A stretch of DNA of 64,000 nucleotides from Actinomadura syzygii (GCF_008085905.1 NZ_VSFF01000001.1:434001-498000), one strand, 5' to 3'. Counted from the first letter of the stretch, positions 43,949 to 52,993 are shown. A program made the numbers and translations. The notes: a model not told the origin generated them from the sequence alone.

Positions 43949-44887
43949 GTGCGAACAGATCGCGATGTGCGAAATCTGATCATCATCGGGTCCGGCCCGG
44001 CCGGGTACACGGCGGCGGTCTACGCCGCCCGCGCGGACCTGGCCCCGCTGGTGATCGAGGGCGCCGCGTTCGGCGGTGCGCTGATGACCACGACCGAGGT
44101 GGAGAACTTCCCCGGCTTCCCGGTCGGCGTCCTCGGCCCCGACCTCATGGACGCCATGCGCAAGCAGGCCGCGCGGTTCGGCGCGGACCTGGTGTGCGAC
44201 GACGCCGTCCACGCCGAGCTGGGCGGCGACGTCAAGCGGGTGTGCGCGGGCGACGTCGAGTACCGGGCCCGCGCGGTGATCCTCGCGACCGGCTCGGCGT
44301 GGCGGCCGCTCGGCGTCCCCGGCGAGCAGCGGCTCCTCGGCCGCGGCGTCTCGTCCTGCGCGACCTGCGACGGCTTCTTCTTCAAGGGGCGGCACGTCGC
44401 GGTGGTCGGCGGCGGCGACTCCGCGATGGAGGAGGCGACGTTCCTGACCCGGTACGCGGAGAGCGTCACGATCGTGCACCGGCGGGACGAGTTCCGCGCG
44501 AGCCGGATCATGGCGGAGCGGGCGCTCGCCGACCCGAAGATCGCGGTGCGCTGGAACACGGTCGTGACGGGCGTGGAGGGCGCCGACCACGTCACCGCTG
44601 TGTCCGTCCGGGACGCGCGCACCGAGGCGACCGGCACCCTGGACGTCACCGGCCTGTTCGTCGCCATCGGCCACGACCCGCGCAGCGAGCTGTTCGCGGG
44701 CCAGGTGGACGTCGACGCGCAGGGCTACGTCCGCACGCAGTCCCCGAGCAGCCGGACGAACCTCCCCGGCGTCTTCGCCTGCGGCGACCTGGTCGACCAC
44801 ACCTACCGCCAGGCCGTCACCGCCGCCGGAACGGGCTGCGTGGCCGCCCTGGACGCCGAACGCCACCTGGCCGACCTGGGCATCTGA
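43949..44887 (+). CDS. Thioredoxin-disulfide reductase
   Basis: A 312-residue flavoprotein of the TrxB class. It has FAD motif [20 protein letters not shown], redox-active CATC (Cys137/Cys140) in [16 protein letters not shown] motif [16 protein letters not shown] with HRRDEFRAS, and C-terminal [23 protein letters not shown]. These are canonical for NADPH-dependent thioredoxin reductase rather than holomycin/gliotoxin-type dithiol oxidases, which use a different spacing around the Cys pair. The GTG at 43949 has GAGGT five bases upstream. It diverges from the CDPS set across 239 bp and could reduce the exported-thioredoxin system indirectly. Confidence 0.9.
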   Translation: MRTDRDVRNLIIIGSGPAGYTAAVYAARADLAPLVIEGAAFGGALMTTTEVENFPGFPVGVLGPDLMDAMRKQAARFGADLVCDDAVHAELGGDVKRVCAGDVEYRARAVILATGSAWRPLGVPGEQRLLGRGVSSCATCDGFFFKGRHVAVVGGGDSAMEEATFLTRYAESVTIVHRRDEFRASRIMAERALADPKIAVRWNTVVTGVEGADHVTAVSVRDARTEATGTLDVTGLFVAIGHDPRSELFAGQVDVDAQGYVRTQSPSSRTNLPGVFACGDLVDHTYRQAVTAAGTGCVAALDAERHLADLGI

Positions 44888-44888
44888 A

Positions 44889-44924
44889 CCCGCGCGGGAA
44901 CACCGCGCAGGAACAGCGCGCGGG
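44889..44924. terminator. Bidirectional hairpin between convergent TrxB and LysR genes
   Basis: CCCGCGCG at 44889-44896 pairs exactly with CGCGCGGG at 44917-44924. The hairpin fills most of the 40-base gap between the two stops. There is no T-run, as is usual for high-G+C actinomycete terminators. Confidence 0.5.
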
Positions 44925-44927
44925 AGA

Positions 44928-45902
44928 TCAGTCGCAGGGGACCTCGAGCAGCCGCGGCCGGGAGTCCGGGTTGTCGGCGAGCCAGGGCAGCGTCATGCCG
45001 TTGCGCTGCACCACCGGCCGGTACAGCTCGTGGTAGGTCCGGTGCAGGATGTCGATCTCGCTGGTCGGGACGTTGGACGTCCGCCAGCGCAGCACCCGGT
45101 ACGCGTCGGTGGCATGCCCCTCCAGCGCGACGATCGTGATCCCGTCGCCGGGCAGCCAGGTCGGGGACGCGAGCGTGATCGCGAACCCGGCCGCGACGAA
45201 CCCGACCATGCTGGTGAAGTCGGTGTCGGCGTACCGGAAGCGCGGCGTGAAACCGGCGGCCTCGCAGGCGGCGCGGAGCATCGCGGTGCCGCCGTCGTCG
45301 CCGCCCTGCGGCGGGATCCAGGTCTCCTCGGCGAGGTCGGTCATCGACACCCGGCCGCGGCGGGCCAGCCGGTGCGACGACGCTAGCGCTATCCCGCACG
45401 GCTCGACCGTGATCACCCGCTCCGTCGTGCCCGGCGGGCACGGCGGCGCGTGGTGGTCGGCGACGCGTCCCATGAACACGACGTCGACCAGGTCATTGGC
45501 CAGCAACTGCGTCAGCACGGCGCCCGAATAGTCGAGGCTCGTCGTCACCTCGCGGTGCGGCAGTCCGGTCTCCAGGCTGCGCAGCCATTCCCCGAGAAGA
45601 ATGTGCGGATGGGTGCCGAGGCGGATGCCCGACCGGGACCCGCCGCCCGGCAGCGTCGCCAGCAGATCGTCCATATCGGCGAGGAGTCCGCGCGCCCTTG
45701 CGAGAACATGCCGACCCAGCGGAGTTGGCGTGATTCCGCCAGCTCCGCGCACGAACAAGGGCCCGCCGAACGCCTTCTCGATCCGCCGCAACTGGTTGCT
45801 CAGCGTCGGCTGTGACACGCCCAGACTGGCCGCCGCGCGGGTGATGCTGCCCATCTCGGCCAACTGGGTGAGAACTCGTAAATGCCGCAGTTCAACCTGC
45901 AT
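44928..45902 (-). CDS. LysR-family transcriptional regulator
   Basis: A 324-residue LysR protein. HTH: HLRVLTQLAEMGSITRAAASLGVSQPTLSNQLRRIE at about residues 7-42, followed by the effector domain (GIRLGTHPHILLGEWL onward) and a short C-terminal tail. The start ATG 45902 gives the usual MQVELRHLR opening; a 1,674-residue frame continuing upstream is antisense to the secreted protease and is discarded. It sits between TrxB and the large protease gene; targets are unknown. Confidence 0.93.
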   Translation of the reverse strand: MQVELRHLRVLTQLAEMGSITRAAASLGVSQPTLSNQLRRIEKAFGGPLFVRGAGGITPTPLGRHVLARARGLLADMDDLLATLPGGGSRSGIRLGTHPHILLGEWLRSLETGLPHREVTTSLDYSGAVLTQLLANDLVDVVFMGRVADHHAPPCPPGTTERVITVEPCGIALASSHRLARRGRVSMTDLAEETWIPPQGGDDGGTAMLRAACEAAGFTPRFRYADTDFTSMVGFVAAGFAITLASPTWLPGDGITIVALEGHATDAYRVLRWRTSNVPTSEIDILHRTYHELYRPVVQRNGMTLPWLADNPDSRPRLLEVPCD

Positions 45903-46166
45903 AGCGGTGAAGCTATGCCGAAGTGGAAGGGGCCGCAACCGATTCGCAGATGTCACTCTCATCTTCGCAAGGCGCGACAAACCGTCCGCCCGCCCCGGTG
46001 CCCGCCCCCCGTTTATCCGCATTTCACCTCCCAATTCGGGAGCCGGCTCGCTCTCGTCCGGCCCGTGTGACCGCGGGTTCCCGTCCGCCGGTGGCGGTCG
46101 TCGTGCCTGCGGCCGCCCCGTCCCCCCGCGGAGCGGCCTCCCCCGTGTCGATGGAGGCATGCGGCA

Positions 46167-49100
46167 GTGAAACGCAAACCAATTCTGGCGGTCCTTGTGG
46201 CCGCCGCTCTCGTGGTGGCCGGCCTGGTGCCGGTGGCCCTGAGAGCGCTCCCGAACGCGAAGGGCGCGACGCCCGATCCGAAGACGGCCGCCGTGGCGTC
46301 CGCCGAGCGCGTCGTCGCGGGACGGGTCGCCGAACTTCACCCGAGCAAGTTCGACGGCTACGTCCGCACGCAGGTCACCGGAACCCCCTGGGGCCTGAAC
46401 TACGTCGCGTACGAGCGGACGTACCGCGGGCTCCCCGTGGTCGGCGGCGACTTCGTGGTCGCCACCGACGACAAGGGCCAGGTGCGGAACCTGTCGGTCG
46501 CGCAGAAGCGCGCGCTCGACCTTCGCGGCGTCACCCCCAAGGTCGGCAAGGCGGCCGCCCTGCGCACCTCGCGCGCGGCGCTGACCAAGCCCGACAAGAA
46601 GGCGCTCCAGCCGCGCCTCGTCGTGCACGCGCTGGCCAAGCCGCGCCTCGCCTGGGAGACCACGGTCTCCGGCCGGGACGGCAAGCAGCCCAGCCTGAAG
46701 AAGGTGTACGTCGACGCGCTGACCGGCAAGCGGTTCGCCGAGCAGGAGCTCATCTACGCGGGCACCGGCACCGGCATCTGGGAAGGGTCCAACCTCAACA
46801 TCGGAACGACCCAATCCGGCAGCCAGTACACGATGCGGGACCCGCAGCGGTCCGGCATCACCTGCGCCGACCTCAGCACCAACCAGGTCTTCTCCGGCCC
46901 GGACGACGTCTGGGGCAGCACGTCCAAGACGAGCAAGGAAGCCGGCTGCGTCGACGTCATGTACGCCTCGGCCGGTGAATGGGACCTGCTGAAGAGCTTC
47001 GGGCGCAACGGCCTGAACGGCAGCGGCCAGTGGTACCCGGCGCTCGTCGGGCTCGACGAGGTCAACGCCTACTGGAACGGCTCCAACGCCCGCTTCGGCC
47101 ACAACAACTCCGGCCAGTGGATCACCGCGACGGACGTGGTGGCGCACGAGTTCGGCCACGGCCTGGACAACTTCACCCCCGGCGGCATCTCCGGCGGCGG
47201 GACCCAGGAGTTCGTCGGCGACGTCTGGGGCGCGGCCACCGAGGCGTTCCTCAACAACCCGACGGACAAGCCCGACTACACCGTCGGCGAGATGATCAAC
47301 CTGACCGGGTCGGGACCGATCCGGAACATGTACCAGCCGTCGCTGGTCAACAACGACCCGAACTGCTACTCCAGCTCCGTCCCGAACATGGAGGTGCACA
47401 AGGCGGCGGGACCGGGCAACCACTGGTTCTACCTGCTCGCCGAGGGCAACAACCCGGGCGGCGGGAAGCCGACCAGCCCGATCTGCTCGGGCGGTCCCTC
47501 CTCGGTGACCGGCATCGGCATCATGAACGCCGCGAAGATCTTCTACAACGCGATGGCGATGAAGACCTCCGGCACCAACTACGGCCGGTACCGGGTCCTG
47601 ACGCTGTCCGCGGCGAAGAACCTCGACCCGTCCTGCAACTGGTACAACAAGGTCAAGGACGCCTGGAACGCCGTCACCCTCGGCGCGCAGTCCGGCGAGC
47701 CGACCTGCACGCCGTCCGGGAGCGACTTCTCCCTCTCGGTGTCGCCGAACTCCGGTTCGGTGAAGCCGGGCGCGTCGGTGCAGGCCACGGTCAACACGAC
47801 CGTCGCGAGCGGCACCTCGGAGGCGGTCGACCTGACCGCCACCGTGTCCCCCGCGAACAGCGGCCTGACCGCGACGTTCAGCCCGTCGACGGTGAACTCG
47901 GGCAGCACGTCCGCGCTCACCATCGCGGCGAGCGACGCGGCCAAGACCGGACCGTTCACGGTCACCGTGACCGGTAAGGGACGCACCAACACGCACACCG
48001 CGACGTACAACCTCACCGTCGAGGGCGGCGGGAACCCGGGCACGGGCAACCCGCCGGACGTCAACGTGGAGAACGTGAAGGCGCACCTGCAGCAGTTGCA
48101 GAACATCGCCACGCAGAACGGCGGCACCCGTTACGCCACCAGCGGCGGTTACACGGCGTCGGTGTCCTACATCGAGCAGAAGCTGCAGGCGGCCGGGTTC
48201 ACCGTGTCGCGGCAGACCTGCGCGTCCGGCTGCACGGCGGGCGCGGGCCCGAACCTGATCGCCGACTGGCCGGGCGGCAACGCCAACAACGTCTACATGT
48301 TCGGCGCCCACCTGGACAGCGTCCGGGCCGGACCCGGCGTCAACGACAACGGCAGCGGCTCGGCCGCGCTGCTGGAGACCGCGCTGACCCTGGCGCAGTC
48401 GAAGCCGTCGATGCTGAACCACGTCCGGTTCGGCTGGTGGACGGACGAGGAGCAGGGCCTCAAGGGCTCGACCTACTACGTCAACCAGCTTCCGAGCACC
48501 GAGCGGTCGAAGATCAAGGGCTACTTCAACTTCGACATGGTCGGCAGCCCGAACCCGGGCTACTTCATCGCCGGCGTCAACTCGGCGCTGTCGGCCAACC
48601 TGAAGGGCTACTTCGACTCGATCAACATCGTGCCGGACGAGATGTCCGAGTGCTGCAGCGACGACGGGCCGTTCCGCAACGCCGGAATCCAGACGTCGTT
48701 CCTGTCCACCGGCGCCGACGCGGTGAAGACCACCACGCAGGCGCAGAAGTGGGGCGGCACCGCCGGGCAGTCGTTCGACCGGTGCTACCACCAGTCCTGC
48801 GACTCCTACCCGAGCAACATCAACACCACCGGGCTCGACCGGAGCGCCGACGCCATCGCGTGGGCGCTGTGGAAGACGTCGGTGAACAGCACGCCCACGG
48901 ACGACTTCTCGCTCACCGCTGATCCGTCGTCCGCGAGCGTCCAACCGGGGCAGTCGGCCACGGCCACCGTCAGCACGGCGGTGACCGCGGGCGCCGCCCA
49001 GCCGGTCGACCTGACGGCGACGGTGTCGCCGGGCGGGCCGAAGGTGACCTTCAACCCGGCCTCGATCCAGGCCGGCGGCAGGTCCACGATGACGGTCGCC

Positions 49101-49865
49101 ACCACGTCGGACACCCCGGCGGGCGACTACAACGTGACGGTCACGGGCACCGGGAAGTCCGCTTCGCACACCGTCTCCTTCACCCTGTCGGTGAAGGGCG
49201 CGGGGACCGACGACTTCTCGGTTTCGGTGGACCCGTCCACCAGCACCGTGGAGGCCGGGAAGCCGGTGACGGCGACAGTCCGCACCACCCTGACCGGTGG
49301 GTCGGCGCAGCAGGTCGCGCTGTCGGCGACCGTGTCCCCCAGCGGGCCGACGGCGACCGTCGACCCGGGCTCGGTGCAGACCGGCGGCTCGGCGACGCTG
49401 AACGTGGCCACCACCAGCAGCACGCCTGAGGGCAGCTACACGGTGACGGTCACGGGCAAGGGCTCGGTCACGCGGACGGCGACGTTCACCCTCTCGGTGA
49501 CGAAGCCGACCAACGGCCGGACCGCCAGCAGCGACACCCAGTACCCGCTCGACGACTACACCTGGACGGTCAGCCCGCTCCAGGCGAACGTGTCGGGTCA
49601 GGCGGCCTACCAGGTGACGCTGTCGATCGACGTCGACCACACCTGCATGGAGGACCTCGGCGTCTGGCTGGTCTCCCCGGCCGGTCAGACCTACCAGGTC
49701 AAGCGGCAGGGCTCCGGTCAGTACGAGTGCACGGCGTGGAACGGCCCGAAGACGTTCTACGTCCCGGGCGTCAGTTCCCAGGCGTCCGGCACCTGGCAGT
49801 TGTACTTCTACGACTACGGCCCAGGTGACACCGGAACGCTCAACGGCTGGAGCGTGACCCTCTGA
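46167..49865 (+). CDS. Secreted M4-M28 bifunctional metallopeptidase with Ig-like and P domains
   Basis: One 1,232-residue exported protein. Order: signal peptide (1-33), FTP/PepSY-type propeptide (about 40-195), M4 thermolysin domain (about 200-505) with zinc site His327-Glu328-His331 (VAHEFGH) and Glu348 (TQEFVGD) and His411 (EVHKAAG), Ig-like domain (519-618), M28 aminopeptidase domain (about 630-905) with His715 (AHLDSV), NDNGSGSA, WWTDEEQG, NFDMVGS and RCYHQSC giving all five metal ligands. Two more Ig-like repeats (912-1010, 1014-1110) and a C-terminal P domain (1114-1232) follow. GTG start with GGAGG site. Either half alone is common; a single chain with both is unusual. No frame break separates them. 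Confidence 0.93.
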   Translation: MKRKPILAVLVAAALVVAGLVPVALRALPNAKGATPDPKTAAVASAERVVAGRVAELHPSKFDGYVRTQVTGTPWGLNYVAYERTYRGLPVVGGDFVVATDDKGQVRNLSVAQKRALDLRGVTPKVGKAAALRTSRAALTKPDKKALQPRLVVHALAKPRLAWETTVSGRDGKQPSLKKVYVDALTGKRFAEQELIYAGTGTGIWEGSNLNIGTTQSGSQYTMRDPQRSGITCADLSTNQVFSGPDDVWGSTSKTSKEAGCVDVMYASAGEWDLLKSFGRNGLNGSGQWYPALVGLDEVNAYWNGSNARFGHNNSGQWITATDVVAHEFGHGLDNFTPGGISGGGTQEFVGDVWGAATEAFLNNPTDKPDYTVGEMINLTGSGPIRNMYQPSLVNNDPNCYSSSVPNMEVHKAAGPGNHWFYLLAEGNNPGGGKPTSPICSGGPSSVTGIGIMNAAKIFYNAMAMKTSGTNYGRYRVLTLSAAKNLDPSCNWYNKVKDAWNAVTLGAQSGEPTCTPSGSDFSLSVSPNSGSVKPGASVQATVNTTVASGTSEAVDLTATVSPANSGLTATFSPSTVNSGSTSALTIAASDAAKTGPFTVTVTGKGRTNTHTATYNLTVEGGGNPGTGNPPDVNVENVKAHLQQLQNIATQNGGTRYATSGGYTASVSYIEQKLQAAGFTVSRQTCASGCTAGAGPNLIADWPGGNANNVYMFGAHLDSVRAGPGVNDNGSGSAALLETALTLAQSKPSMLNHVRFGWWTDEEQGLKGSTYYVNQLPSTERSKIKGYFNFDMVGSPNPGYFIAGVNSALSANLKGYFDSINIVPDEMSECCSDDGPFRNAGIQTSFLSTGADAVKTTTQAQKWGGTAGQSFDRCYHQSCDSYPSNINTTGLDRSADAIAWALWKTSVNSTPTDDFSLTADPSSASVQPGQSATATVSTAVTAGAAQPVDLTATVSPGGPKVTFNPASIQAGGRSTMTVATTSDTPAGDYNVTVTGTGKSASHTVSFTLSVKGAGTDDFSVSVDPSTSTVEAGKPVTATVRTTLTGGSAQQVALSATVSPSGPTATVDPGSVQTGGSATLNVATTSSTPEGSYTVTVTGKGSVTRTATFTLSVTKPTNGRTASSDTQYPLDDYTWTVSPLQANVSGQAAYQVTLSIDVDHTCMEDLGVWLVSPAGQTYQVKRQGSGQYECTAWNGPKTFYVPGVSSQASGTWQLYFYDYGPGDTGTLNGWSVTL

Positions 49866-49893
49866 CGAGGGTGACCCGCTAGCCACACCGGAC

Positions 49894-49952
49894 GTGTCCG
49901 GCCCGGCCTCCCTCCCCTTCCGGGGGGTGGACGCCGGGGCCGGGCCGGGCAC
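49894..49952 (+). terminator. Hairpin 1 after the protease gene
   Basis: GTGTCCGGCCCGGCC (49894-49908) pairs with GGCCGGGCCGGGCAC (49938-49952) with one G-T wobble. The loop contains a small CCCC/GGGG stem. It starts 29 bases after the protease stop, followed by a pyrimidine-rich run; a probable terminator. Confidence 0.65.
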
Positions 49953-50066
49953 GCCCTCTCTCTCCCAGACCTCCGGGCTGACGTTCCCCGCCCAGCCCGC
50001 GCCCCGAAGCTCCCGCTCGACTTCCCGTCCAGGACGAATCTCCCCTCGGGTCCTGGGCGGGCCCCG

Positions 50067-50106
50067 CGTCCGGCCGGTCTCTCGGCGGGGAGAGACCGGC
50101 CGGACG
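50067..50106. other. Hairpin 2: perfect 16-bp stem
   Basis: CGTCCGGCCGGTCTCT pairs perfectly with AGAGACCGGCCGGACG across an eight-base loop. It lies midway in the 503-base gene-free gap before the GMC oxidoreductase. It may be a second terminator, an RNA structure in the leader, or a protein-binding site. Confidence 0.6.
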
Positions 50107-50111
50107 CTCGC

Positions 50112-50158
50112 CGGTACCGCGCCGGCCGTGACCTGGCCCTCGCGCCGGCGCGGTACCG
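50112..50158. other. Hairpin 3: perfect 15-bp stem
   Basis: CGGTACCGCGCCGGC (50112-50126) pairs with GCCGGCGCGGTACCG (50144-50158). It follows hairpin 2 by five bases. The remaining bases to 50368 hold no recognised gene; a 141-codon frame at 49894-50319 spans all hairpins and has no family features. Confidence 0.6.
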
Positions 50159-50368
50159 CACACCGCGGCGGCGGGCCGCTCCTCGAATTCCGCGTTCCGG
50201 GTTCCGGTCATCGGGACCCGTCTTGGCCTGACGACCCGGCCCCTCCTACGATCGCGGCACCCATTCACGTCGCCCCTCGAACCGGCGGCGCCCCGACGGG
50301 CCAGGCGCGGGCCCGCTGAGCGCGGCCGCCCGGCCGGTGTCCCGGCCCGGCGTCCGCTGGAGGAACTC

Positions 50369-51976
50369 ATGGACGTGACGGCCGACTATGTCGTCGTGGG
50401 GGCGGGCAGCGCGGGATGCGTGCTGGCGAGGCGCCTCGCCGAGTCGGGGGCGGACGTCGTCCTCGTGGAGGCGGGCGGGCCGGACCGGACGCCGCTCGTC
50501 CGCAAGCCGGGGCTGATCGCCGTGTTCCACAACGTCCCGCAGTTGAAGAAGCGGCTGGACTGGGGGTTCTACAGCGTCCCGCAGAAGAGCGCGCTCGACC
50601 GGAGGATCCCGCAGACGCGCGGGCGCGTGCTCGGCGGATCCGGGTCCATCAACGGGATGCTGTTCGTGCGCGGCAACCGGAAGAACTACGACGACTGGGC
50701 CGCGGACGGCTGCGACGGATGGTCGTACGCCGACGTCCTGGACAGCTTCAAGCGCATGGAGAACTGGGAGGACGGCGCGACCGAGCTGCGCGGCGCGGGC
50801 GGTCCGATCCAGGTGACGCGGCAGCGCGACCTCACCCCCGCGTCGGAGGCGTTCATCGAGGCGCTCTCCGACACGGCCGGGGTGAAGCGCAACGACGACT
50901 ACAACGGCGAGACGCAGGACGGCGCGGGCATCTTCCAGCAGAGCGTCGACAAGGGCCTCCGGTACAGCTCGTCCGTCGGATACCTGGACGACCACGGCCT
51001 GCCGAACCTGACCGTCCTGACGAACGCGCTGGTCGAACGGGTGGTCGTGGAGAAGGGACGCGCCACGGGCGTCGAGGTCGTCACGAAGAAGGGGCGCCGC
51101 TCGACGGTGCGGGCGACGCGGGAGGTCGTCCTCGCGGCGGGCGCGTTCGGGTCGCCGCACCTGCTCCTGCTGTCCGGCGTCGGACCGGCCGCCCACCTGC
51201 GCGAACACGGCATCGACGCGCACGCCGACCTGCCGGTCGGGGACAACCTGCACGACCACATGTTCGTCCCGATGACCTACGTCATGGACTCGGCCCGGCA
51301 CCGCGGCACCGCGCCCTACTTCGCGTCGGGCGTCGCCCGGGAGTGGACGAGGGGCGGGACGTGGGTCGCGCGCAGCGTGTTCGAGGCGGTCGGGTTCGTC
51401 CGCACCGGGCAGGCGGGCGACGTGCCCGACCTGCAACTCCACGCGCTGCCGTGGTCGTATCCGTTCCCGAACCAGGACGCGCCCGTCCGGCACAAGGTCG
51501 ACAAGCGCTCGGCGCTCACCATCATGCCGACGCTGATCTACCCGAAGAGCCGGGGGACGCTGCGGCTCGCGTCGGCGGACCCGTCCGCCGCGCCGCTGAT
51601 CGACCCCGGCTACCTCACCGACCCGGACGACTCGCGGCTGCTGCTCGACGGCGTCGAACTCGTCCGCTCGGTCATGGCCAACAAGGTCATCGCGGGCGAC
51701 GTGCGGGCCGAGCTGTCGCCGGGTTCCGGCTTCCCCGACCGCGCGGCGCTCGCGAAGGAGCTGCCGAACCGGGCGACGACCGTCTACCACCCGGTCGGCA
51801 CCTGCCGGATGGGCGCGGACGAGCGCGCCGTCGTCGACCCGGCGCTGCGCGTCCGCGGCATCGAGGGCCTCCGCGTCGCCGACGCCTCGATCATGCCGAC
51901 CATCGTCGGCGGCAACACCAACGCCGCCAGCATGATGATCGGCGAACACGCCGCCGCCCTCATCCTCGACGCCTAA
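50369..51976 (+). CDS. GMC-family FAD oxidoreductase (choline/alcohol dehydrogenase type)
   Basis: A 535-residue flavoenzyme that oxidises alcohols. It shows FAD motif YVVVGAGSAGCVLARRLAESG, GMC signature 1 (RVLGGSGSINGMLFVRGNRKNYDDW, about 85-110), signature 2 (AAGAFGSPHLLLLSGVGPAAHL) and the C-terminal catalytic region with VYHPVGTCRMG and NTNAASMMIGE. A GGAGGAACTC ribosome site precedes ATG 50369. It stands alone, with the stop overlapping the convergent phosphatase stop by four bases. Substrate not predictable. Confidence 0.93.
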   Translation: MDVTADYVVVGAGSAGCVLARRLAESGADVVLVEAGGPDRTPLVRKPGLIAVFHNVPQLKKRLDWGFYSVPQKSALDRRIPQTRGRVLGGSGSINGMLFVRGNRKNYDDWAADGCDGWSYADVLDSFKRMENWEDGATELRGAGGPIQVTRQRDLTPASEAFIEALSDTAGVKRNDDYNGETQDGAGIFQQSVDKGLRYSSSVGYLDDHGLPNLTVLTNALVERVVVEKGRATGVEVVTKKGRRSTVRATREVVLAAGAFGSPHLLLLSGVGPAAHLREHGIDAHADLPVGDNLHDHMFVPMTYVMDSARHRGTAPYFASGVAREWTRGGTWVARSVFEAVGFVRTGQAGDVPDLQLHALPWSYPFPNQDAPVRHKVDKRSALTIMPTLIYPKSRGTLRLASADPSAAPLIDPGYLTDPDDSRLLLDGVELVRSVMANKVIAGDVRAELSPGSGFPDRAALAKELPNRATTVYHPVGTCRMGADERAVVDPALRVRGIEGLRVADASIMPTIVGGNTNAASMMIGEHAAALILDA

Positions 51977-52422
51977 CCCGGAAACTTGATCACCCAGCGG
52001 CGTTGCCAGGGGGTCTCCACGGCGCGGGGGTGGTGGTGCTCGCGGGTCCAGGCGACGGCGTCGGCCGGGGCGACGCCGGACAGGACGGCGAGGCAGGCGA
52101 TCACCGTGCCGGTGCGTCCGACGCCGCCGCCGCACGCGACCTCGACGGACTCCCCGGCCCTCGCCCGCTCGTGCAGCCCGCGGATCTCCCGGACGGCGGC
52201 GTCGCGGTCGCGCGGCAGCAGGAAGTCGGGCCAGTCGATCCACGCGGAGGGCCAGGTCGGCGCGGACTCGTGGCGGCGGCGCAGCCGTCCGGACCCGAGG
52301 TAGAGGCCGAAGTCGGGGACGGGCCCGTCCGGCAGCGGGTTGCGGAGGCCGCGTCCCCGGACCCGCGTCCCGTCCGGCAACTCGATGGCACCGGTCAGCG
52401 GGGGCGGCGGAGCGGCGGTCAT
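51973..52422 (-). CDS. Cysteine-based protein phosphatase (PTP/DSP family)
   Basis: A 149-residue phosphatase. The P-loop is VACGGGVGRTGT: Cys97 to Arg103 in the C-x5-R pattern, with the next Thr. The general-acid loop is probably IDWPDFLLP (about 62-70). No signal peptide. The ATG at 52422 overlaps the stop of the CGNR regulator (ATGA), so the two genes are coupled; phosphatase control of or by this regulator is a possibility, not shown. Confidence 0.88.
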   Translation of the reverse strand: MTAAPPPPLTGAIELPDGTRVRGRGLRNPLPDGPVPDFGLYLGSGRLRRRHESAPTWPSAWIDWPDFLLPRDRDAAVREIRGLHERARAGESVEVACGGGVGRTGTVIACLAVLSGVAPADAVAWTREHHHPRAVETPWQRRWVIKFPG

Positions 52423-52982
52423 GGCGTGGCCGTCCGGGTGCGGGCGCGGTGGTTGGCGACGTTGAGGCGGTTGCCGCACAGTGCGGGCGTGCAGTAGCGG
52501 CGGCGTCCGGCCCGGCTCACGTCGGCGAACACGCCCCGGCAGGCGGGCGCGGCGCAGGCGCGGAACCGGTCGTGGCCGAGCGCCCGGACGGTCCCGGCGA
52601 TCCCGACCGCGGCGACGGCGGCCAGCTCGGCGGCGAGCGGCGCGTCCGGCGCGGTCGGAACATGCCACCGCCAGCGCCCGCCCCCGTCGACTGGGCGGAG
52701 GACGGGTGCGCGCCCGGCCCGTCCGAGCAGCACAGCCGCACCCGCGACGGCCTGCTCGGCGGTCTCCGTCTCAATGATCCCCCGCACCTCCCGGCGCAGG
52801 AAATGGACCTCGCGGACGTCGTCGTCAGCGGGCGTCCGCAGGTCGTACCCGTACTCGTCGAGGAAGGCGCCGAGGGCGTCGCGGTCGGGGAGGTCCTCCG
52901 TCCCGTGGACGGTCGGCGACGTCCTGACCAGGTCGTTCGCGAGTTCGGCCGCCGCCGTGTAGTCGGCGAGCGCTATGTCCAC
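52419..52982 (-). CDS. CGNR zinc-finger / ABATE-domain regulator
   Basis: A 187-residue stress-type regulator. The N-terminal ABATE domain (about 5-130) includes LANDLVRT and a helical core; the C-terminal zinc ribbon has four Cys in CAAPACRGVFADVSR...RRYCTPALCGNRLNVANH with the diagnostic CGNR. An ATG at 52988 abuts the GGAGG ribosome site with no spacing, so GTG 52982 (six-base spacing) is the better start. A TATAAT box and an inverted repeat sit directly upstream, in an A/T-rich patch. Confidence 0.88.
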   Translation of the reverse strand: MDIALADYTAAAELANDLVRTSPTVHGTEDLPDRDALGAFLDEYGYDLRTPADDDVREVHFLRREVRGIIETETAEQAVAGAAVLLGRAGRAPVLRPVDGGGRWRWHVPTAPDAPLAAELAAVAAVGIAGTVRALGHDRFRACAAPACRGVFADVSRAGRRRYCTPALCGNRLNVANHRARTRTATP

Positions 52983-52993
52983 GAGCATCCTCC

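Noticed and set aside
43949..44887. TrxB-like gene as a gliotoxin/holomycin-type dithiol oxidase of the CDPS cluster
   Set aside because: The CATC site and NADPH motifs are those of ordinary thioredoxin reductase; a dedicated disulfide-forming tailoring enzyme is not supported.
44928..49952. A 1,674-codon minus-strand frame across the M4-M28 gene
   Set aside because: Only its first-decoded LysR part (44928-45902) is real; the rest is antisense to a protein with complete catalytic motifs, a typical high-G+C artefact.
49894..50319. A 141-codon plus frame in the hairpin region
   Set aside because: It spans three perfect hairpins, has low-complexity Pro/Ser/Arg composition and no ribosome site or family pattern.
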